This document shows, one piece after another, positions 14,412 to 18,248 of a stretch of 18,248 bases of DNA (position 1 is the first letter of the stretch; every line of letters starts with the position of its first letter). The stretch is taken from positions 1-18,248 of the forward strand of contig NZ_JBQCEE010000264.1 of the NCBI RefSeq assembly GCF_051960575.1, given 5' to 3'. The translations under genes and the position numbers were made by a program. This DNA is from JBQCEE01 sp051960575. GTDB taxonomy: Bacteria > Actinomycetota > Actinomycetes > Mycobacteriales > Jatrophihabitantaceae. The notes under the pieces were generated by a model, which worked only from the letters and a program-made list of their open reading frames with translations, ran no database searches and was not told where the DNA came from.

Positions 14412-15157
14412 GCGGCGGTCGTCTCGACGGACGCGTCGCGCTGGTCACCGGCGGTGGCAGCGGGCTCGGCCGGGCGACGTCGCTGCGGCTGGCCCGCGGT
14501 GGCGCGCACGTGGTCGTGGCCGACGTCGACGGCGAGAAGGCCGAGAAGGTCGTCGCCGAGGTGCAGGGCGCCGGCGGCCGGGCCGCGCCGCTGCAGCTGG
14601 ACGTCAGCGACTCGGCCGCTGTCGACGCCGCGATCGGCGGCCTCGTCGACCAGCACGGCGCGGCGTTCGACTGCCTGGTCAACAACGCCGGCACCGACCG
14701 CGGCGCGAGCCTGCTCGACCTCTCGGACGAGCAGTGGCGCTTCGTGAACGGCGTCAACGTCGACGGCCCGCTGTTCACCAGCCGCGCCTTCCTGCGCCGC
14801 GTGGTCGACGCCGGCGAGCGCGACGTGCCGGCCGACATCGTCAACGTCATCTCGATCTCGGCGATCACGGTCGGCACCGACGCCGCCGCCTACAACAGCT
14901 CGAAGGCCGCGGTCGCCAAGCTCACCGAGATCCTGCAGCGCGAGGCGCACGAGTACCGCTGGCCGGTGCGGGTGCACGGGCTCATGCCGTCGGCGATGAA
15001 CACCCCGATGATGGAGCAGTGGAACCTCAGCGACGAGGTGATGATGGACCCCGACACGGTGGCGAGCGCGATCGAGTTCATGGTCGCCCTGCCGGCTGAC
15101 ACGTTCGTCCAGAACCTCGTCATCAACTCCCGGCGGGAGCCGGGGTGGCCGCGGTAG
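14408..15157 (+). CDS. Short-chain dehydrogenase/reductase, FabG-like
   Basis: 249 residues, the standard classical SDR length. The cofactor motif is TGGGSGLG, followed by VVVADVDGEKAEKV with an acidic residue after the second strand (Asp in ADVD), which favours NAD(H). NNAG is present (LVNNAGTDRG), the catalytic Ser lies in ISISAI, and YNSSK supplies Tyr and Lys. The C-terminus reads VQNLVINSRREPGWPR, where many homologues have a glycine-rich VDGG; this fits the WxR-ending SDR subgroup. The start GTG overlaps the stop of the small protein upstream (GTGA), so it depends on coupling rather than a strong ribosome site. The substrate is unknown; fatty-acid, polyol or polyketide carbonyls are all possible. 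It ends 33 bp from the convergent ANTAR gene. Confidence 0.88.
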   Translation: MSGGRLDGRVALVTGGGSGLGRATSLRLARGGAHVVVADVDGEKAEKVVAEVQGAGGRAAPLQLDVSDSAAVDAAIGGLVDQHGAAFDCLVNNAGTDRGASLLDLSDEQWRFVNGVNVDGPLFTSRAFLRRVVDAGERDVPADIVNVISISAITVGTDAAAYNSSKAAVAKLTEILQREAHEYRWPVRVHGLMPSAMNTPMMEQWNLSDEVMMDPDTVASAIEFMVALPADTFVQNLVINSRREPGWPR

Positions 15158-15190
15158 GCGACACGCGGACGGCGCAGCGGAAGGTCTGGC

Positions 15191-16531
15191 TCAGTGGAAG
15201 GAATCCGGCCCGTAGGTGGCCGGGTCCTCCCCCGTCTCGACCAGGCGCGCGGCGATGTCGCGCACCTTCACATGGGTGTCCTGCGACGCCTGCACCAGCC
15301 GGTCGAAGGCCGCCTCGGCGCTGACCCGGTGCCGTTCCATGAGGATGCCGACGCCCTGGCCGATCTCCTGCCGGCTCTGCAGCCCGATGCGCAGGTTCTC
15401 GACCAGCTCGGCGTGCAGCATGGCGATGGCGGCGTGGGTGGCCCACACCGAGGCCAGCGCCATCTCCGCGTCGCCGAACGCGCCCGGCCGGGCGGAGGAC
15501 AAGGTGAGCGCACCGACGGTGCCTCGGCTCGCCGTCAGCGGCAGCACCAGCATGCTGCGCACCCCGAGCCGGGTGACCTGCGAGGCGAAGCGGGGCCAGC
15601 GGTGGTCGCCGACAAGATCGCCGATCACGACGGGCTTCCCGGTGCTGACGGCCTCCCGGCAGGGCCCCTCGTGCAGCCTGGTCTGCAGGCGGTCGCAGGC
15701 GGCCGCGAGATCGCTGGTGGCGGCAGGCGTCTCGTGGCGCCCCCGACCCCGGGTGATGGTGAGCGCGACGTGCTCGCCGTGCGGCACCACCACCGCGGTC
15801 TGCCGCACGACCTCGTCGAGCAGGTCGGCGGCCGTCGGCTGCTCGTTGAGCCGGGCGGCCGCGGCCGCGACGGCCTGCAGCGCTTGCGCCGGCGAGCCGA
15901 CGTCGACAGGTTCCTGGAGCATCGGCGCGGCGGCCGCCGGGCCTGGCTCGGCACGCAGTTCCCAGTGCAGCAGCGTGCGGGTGGCGCCACCGTCGACGGT
16001 CGGCCGCGCGGTGAGCACCGCGGGCACGTCACGCCCGTCGCCGCGCCGCAGCATGACCTCGATCGGCGGCGTGCGGCCGCCCGGCTGCTCACCCGACGCC
16101 GCCCGCAGCCGGGTGATGACGGCGCGCACGGCGGCCCGGTCCTCCGGCCGCACGAGCGAGACGATCGTGACCGGGCGGCCTGGTGCCGGGTCGAGGTCGA
16201 GCAGCCGACGGGCCGCGGCGTTGAAGCGCAGCACGAGCCCGACGTCGTCGGTCTGCAGGTAGGCGACGGGTGCGTTGTGGAACAGTTCCTCGTGCAGCGC
16301 CACGAGCAGGTCGAGGCGGCGGCCGGCCTGGCCGATCTGCTCCTTTTGGACGCGCATCTCCTCGTCGGCGACGAGGATGGTCTGCCCGACCTCGTCGATC
16401 GTGCGCACGAGGTCGTCGGTGTCGAGACCCGGCACGGCGTCGGCGAGGGCGAGCAGCCGTTCGCGGCCGTCACGCATGGCGGTGATGAGGAAGGCGATGT
16501 CGTCGTGCCCGGGGATTCCGGGACTGGTCAT
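15191..16531 (-). CDS. PAS-GAF-ANTAR sensor / RNA-binding antiterminator
   Basis: 446 residues, soluble. An N-terminal helical region (about 10-75) is followed by a PAS domain (about 78-195, with FHNAPVAYLQTDDVGLVLRF), a GAF domain (about 215-375, with EGPCREAVSTGKPVVIGDL and GVRSMLVLPL) and a C-terminal ANTAR domain (378-432, with IGQGVGILMERHRVSAEAAF and ASQDTHVKVRDIA). ANTAR domains bind pairs of RNA hairpins with six-base loops to prevent terminator formation. PAS and GAF presumably sense a small molecule or redox state. The start ATG 16531 has GAGGAG at 16539-16544; extension to 16603 adds only an Arg-rich segment. The tail is convergent with the SDR. A candidate stress-sigma promoter lies about 134 bp upstream. 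The RNA target is not identified. Confidence 0.92.
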   Translation of the reverse strand: MTSPGIPGHDDIAFLITAMRDGRERLLALADAVPGLDTDDLVRTIDEVGQTILVADEEMRVQKEQIGQAGRRLDLLVALHEELFHNAPVAYLQTDDVGLVLRFNAAARRLLDLDPAPGRPVTIVSLVRPEDRAAVRAVITRLRAASGEQPGGRTPPIEVMLRRGDGRDVPAVLTARPTVDGGATRTLLHWELRAEPGPAAAAPMLQEPVDVGSPAQALQAVAAAAARLNEQPTAADLLDEVVRQTAVVVPHGEHVALTITRGRGRHETPAATSDLAAACDRLQTRLHEGPCREAVSTGKPVVIGDLVGDHRWPRFASQVTRLGVRSMLVLPLTASRGTVGALTLSSARPGAFGDAEMALASVWATHAAIAMLHAELVENLRIGLQSRQEIGQGVGILMERHRVSAEAAFDRLVQASQDTHVKVRDIAARLVETGEDPATYGPDSFH

Positions 16532-16664
16532 GAGGTGGCTCCTCGTCACGAGCCGCCGAACCGGCCCGCGACGTCGGTCGCGCCGAGTCGACCAGCCCAT
16601 CAACGGCGATATGAGGCAGCCGGGCTGGCGCGCGCTGTGGTTTCAGCGATTCGCTCCGCCAAAC

Positions 16665-16690
16665 GTACCTCGGCACCTTGCATCCGAACC
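16665..16690 (-). promoter_or_regulatory. Candidate SigB/SigF-type promoter for the ANTAR gene
   Basis: On the minus strand GGTTC (16686-16690), 15 bases, then AGGTAC (16665-16670) approximates the GGTTT-N15-GGGTAT/C pattern of actinobacterial stress sigma factors, with one mismatch in each box. It would give a leader of roughly 125 bases before ATG 16531. The 176-bp intergenic region also contains a small palindrome AGCGATTCGCT (16645-16655). The match is by eye only. Confidence 0.3.
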
Positions 16691-16707
16691 GCCACCCGCC
16701 CGATCCG

Positions 16708-17634
16708 TCACGTGCGCGCCGGTTCGCGCGCGAGCGCCCGCGACACCGCGCCGAGCACGTCGTCGGCCTCGATCCGCAGCAGCGCGGGATCGACCGACGC
16801 CCCGTGCGGGTCGCCGTCGGTGGTGCCGCGGTAGAGCACCTGATGACGCCGGTGCCGGGGCGGCCCCCAGCGGTGCGGCGGCACCGGCCCCATGAGCACG
16901 ACCGACGGGCGGGCGTAGGCGCCGGCCAGGTGACCGACGCCGGTGTCGCCGGACACCACGACGCGGGCGGTGCCGACCAGCCCGGCGAGCTCGAGCAGGT
17001 CGAGCGAGGTGAGCGCGTCGGCCCCGGCGGCGCGGGCGACGGCGGCTGCGATCGGCGCCTCGGCCGGCGAGCCGGTGATGACGACGTCGTGCCCGTCGGC
17101 GGCGAGCGCCCGCGCGACGACCGCGAAGCGGTCGACCGGCCAGCGCCGGCTCGCCGCCTTGGCCCCGCAGTGGACGACCGTGGCACCGGCCCGTGCGGTC
17201 GCCGGCGGCGGGCCGAGCACGTGGGTCACCGGGGGCGCCGGGGTGTTCGTCGGCAGCCCCTCGCGCACCAGCCGGCACCAGCGGTCGACCTCGTGCTCGT
17301 CGGGACGCCACTGCACAGGGCCGCCCACGAAGGCGAGCAGGCGCCCGGGGTGTGTCGCCTCGAGCAGCGCGCGGCTCTCAGGGCCGTTGCCGTGCAGGTC
17401 GACGGCGAGGTCGGGCGCGTCCGGCGGGTCGACCAGCGGGGTGAGCTCGTGGCCCTCGACGAGCGCGTCGGCCAGCCGGGCGTGCTCGGCGAGCGGCCAG
17501 AGCCAGCGCGCGGTGGCGAGCACCAGGCGATGGCGGGGCAGCGCCGCGCGCAGCATGCGCAGTGCGGGCACGCCGGTGACGAGGTCACCGAGCCCGAGCG
17601 GACGCGAGACGAGCGCGACAGGGGCGGCGCTCAT
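16708..17634 (-). CDS. Glycosyltransferase family 9 (heptosyltransferase-like)
   Basis: 308 residues, GT-B fold. The N-terminal domain starts ALVSRPLGLGDLVTGVPALR, with the conserved Asp17 in GLGD (general-base position in heptosyltransferases). The C-terminal domain has VVHCGAKAASRRWP (152-166), where homologues usually read HPGA, so a Cys replaces Pro. The nucleotide-sugar signature SGDTGVGHLAGAYARPSVVLMGP (228-250) is followed by WGPP. The family moves heptose or similar sugars from ADP/GDP-activated donors to glycans. Actinomycetes lack LPS, so the acceptor would be a cell-wall polymer, glycolipid or natural product. The start ATG 17634 overlaps the stop of the adenylyltransferase gene by 4 bp (ATGA), linking it to heptose-nucleotide supply. 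Confidence 0.88.
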   Translation of the reverse strand: MSAAPVALVSRPLGLGDLVTGVPALRMLRAALPRHRLVLATARWLWPLAEHARLADALVEGHELTPLVDPPDAPDLAVDLHGNGPESRALLEATHPGRLLAFVGGPVQWRPDEHEVDRWCRLVREGLPTNTPAPPVTHVLGPPPATARAGATVVHCGAKAASRRWPVDRFAVVARALAADGHDVVITGSPAEAPIAAAVARAAGADALTSLDLLELAGLVGTARVVVSGDTGVGHLAGAYARPSVVLMGPVPPHRWGPPRHRRHQVLYRGTTDGDPHGASVDPALLRIEADDVLGAVSRALAREPART

Positions 17635-18173
17635 CGACGCGCGCGGCCGACCAGCTCGGTCGTCGAGCGGCCGGCGAGGTACGGCACGGTGACGACCTCG
17701 CCGCCCCAGCTGCGCACCAGCGGCGTCTCGGGCAGCGTCGCGGCGTCGTAGTCGCCGCCCTTGACCCAGACGTCGGGACGCAGCCGGTCGAGCACGGCGA
17801 GCGGCGTGTCCTCGTCGAACACGATGACGCCGTCGACCCAGCGCAGGCCCTCGAGCACGCGGCGCCGGTCGTCGGCGCTCTGCAGCGGACGGCCGTCGCC
17901 CTTCGCGCGCCGCACCGAGTCGTCGGAGTTCAGCAGCACCACCAGGCAGTCGCCGAGCGAGCGGGCGGCGCGCAGCGTCTCGACGTGACCGGCGTGCACC
18001 AGGTCGAAGCAACCACCGGTCGCGACGACGATGCCGCCGCGGGCGCGGACGGCGGCGAGCACGTCGACGTCGTGCTCGGGCGGCACGGCCGGCCCGTCGA
18101 GCGTGGCGACGCCCCCGGCTGCGAGGAAGTGGGGGGGCCCCGCCCCGGCCGCGGGCCCCCACAAGCACACCAA
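17631..18173 (-). CDS. Heptose-1-phosphate adenylyltransferase domain (RfaE2/HldE C-terminal), probably partial
   Basis: The recognisable domain begins VVATGGCFDLVHAGHVETLR (GxFDxxHxGH cytidylyltransferase-fold motif) and continues LNSDDSVRRAKGDGRPL, VDGVIVFDEDTP, PDVWVKGGDY and VPYLAGRSTTELV. It makes ADP-heptose from heptose-1-phosphate and ATP. Before it, FLAAGGVATLDGP resembles the linker that follows a PfkB-type sugar-kinase domain in fused HldE-like proteins, so this is probably the C-terminal half of a larger gene running off the right edge. The apparent TTG start at 18173 lies in a G/C homopolymer stretch and is unlikely to be real; sequence beyond about 18125 looks unreliable. It overlaps the GT9 gene by 4 bp. 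Domain identity is solid; the 5' boundary is not. Confidence 0.8.
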   Translation of the reverse strand: MVCLWGPAAGAGPPHFLAAGGVATLDGPAVPPEHDVDVLAAVRARGGIVVATGGCFDLVHAGHVETLRAARSLGDCLVVLLNSDDSVRRAKGDGRPLQSADDRRRVLEGLRWVDGVIVFDEDTPLAVLDRLRPDVWVKGGDYDAATLPETPLVRSWGGEVVTVPYLAGRSTTELVGRARR

Positions 18174-18248
18174 GGGCCCCGGCGCCAGTGGCGAAGAGAG
18201 ACGCGGGGGGGAGCGGGGGCCGGGGGCGCCCGCCGCGGCGGGGTTGGG
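18125..18248. other. G/C homopolymer-rich window end, probable low-quality contig end
   Basis: Runs of 5-7 G or C are packed together (for example at 18130-18140, 18154-18160 and 18206-18230), unlike the rest of the window. Where an HldE-type kinase domain would be expected on the minus strand, no frame gives recognisable protein beyond FLAAGG. I read this as poor sequence near a contig end rather than a biological element. Confidence 0.5.

Overview
The window is about 18.2 kb of very GC-rich DNA (above 70% by eye). The gene families point to a high-GC Gram-positive actinomycete: a HelD-type RNA polymerase motor, an ANTAR-domain sensor, SpoIIE/STAS partner-switch proteins, paired short CrcB proteins, a FadD-type acyl-CoA ligase, and a GT9/heptose-nucleotide pair. 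The genus cannot be fixed from sequence alone. A soil actinomycete of the Geodermatophilus, Frankia or Kineococcus kind would fit, but this is a guess. Gene density is normal and no gene-free gap exceeds 300 bp. I saw no tRNA, rRNA, CRISPR, insertion sequence or prophage.

Layout. (1) 8-2687, minus strand: an NlpC/P60 cell-wall lipoprotein, a short-chain dehydrogenase and an AraC-type regulator; a two-hairpin terminator-like element lies between the first two. (2) 2688-6888: a divergent promoter region, then on the plus strand a fatty acyl-CoA ligase and a HelD-like helicase whose start codon is problematic. (3) 6872-8722, minus strand: two overlapping crcB genes (fluoride channel) followed by a ubiX-type flavin prenyltransferase, and upstream of these a small acidic DUF6158-like protein. 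(4) 8800-13967, a signalling block: a minus-strand GAF-GAF-SpoIIE phosphatase overlapping a STAS anti-anti-sigma gene, divergent from a plus-strand cheB-like and cheR/PAS-like pair. Each of the pair carries one single-base frameshift in this sequence. (5) 14040-15157, plus strand: a small conserved protein translationally coupled to a second SDR. (6) 15191-16531, minus strand: a PAS-GAF-ANTAR sensor/antiterminator. (7) 16708 to the window end, minus strand: a GT9 glycosyltransferase and a heptose-1-phosphate adenylyltransferase domain, probably the C-terminal half of a bifunctional HldE-type protein.

The most coherent theme is environmental and stress signalling. Region 4 pairs a phosphatase and STAS module (normally controlling a stress sigma factor through an anti-sigma kinase not present here) with a CheB/CheR-PAS sensory module that has no receptors or flagellar genes beside it. 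An ANTAR protein follows 2.5 kb later.

Sequence quality matters here. There are two one-base indels in cheB/cheR, an oddly A-rich patch inside a GC-rich gene (14209-14233), and a final ~125 bp dominated by G/C runs. Together they suggest a draft contig with local errors and a contig end at the right edge. Frameshift-based conclusions should be read in that light.
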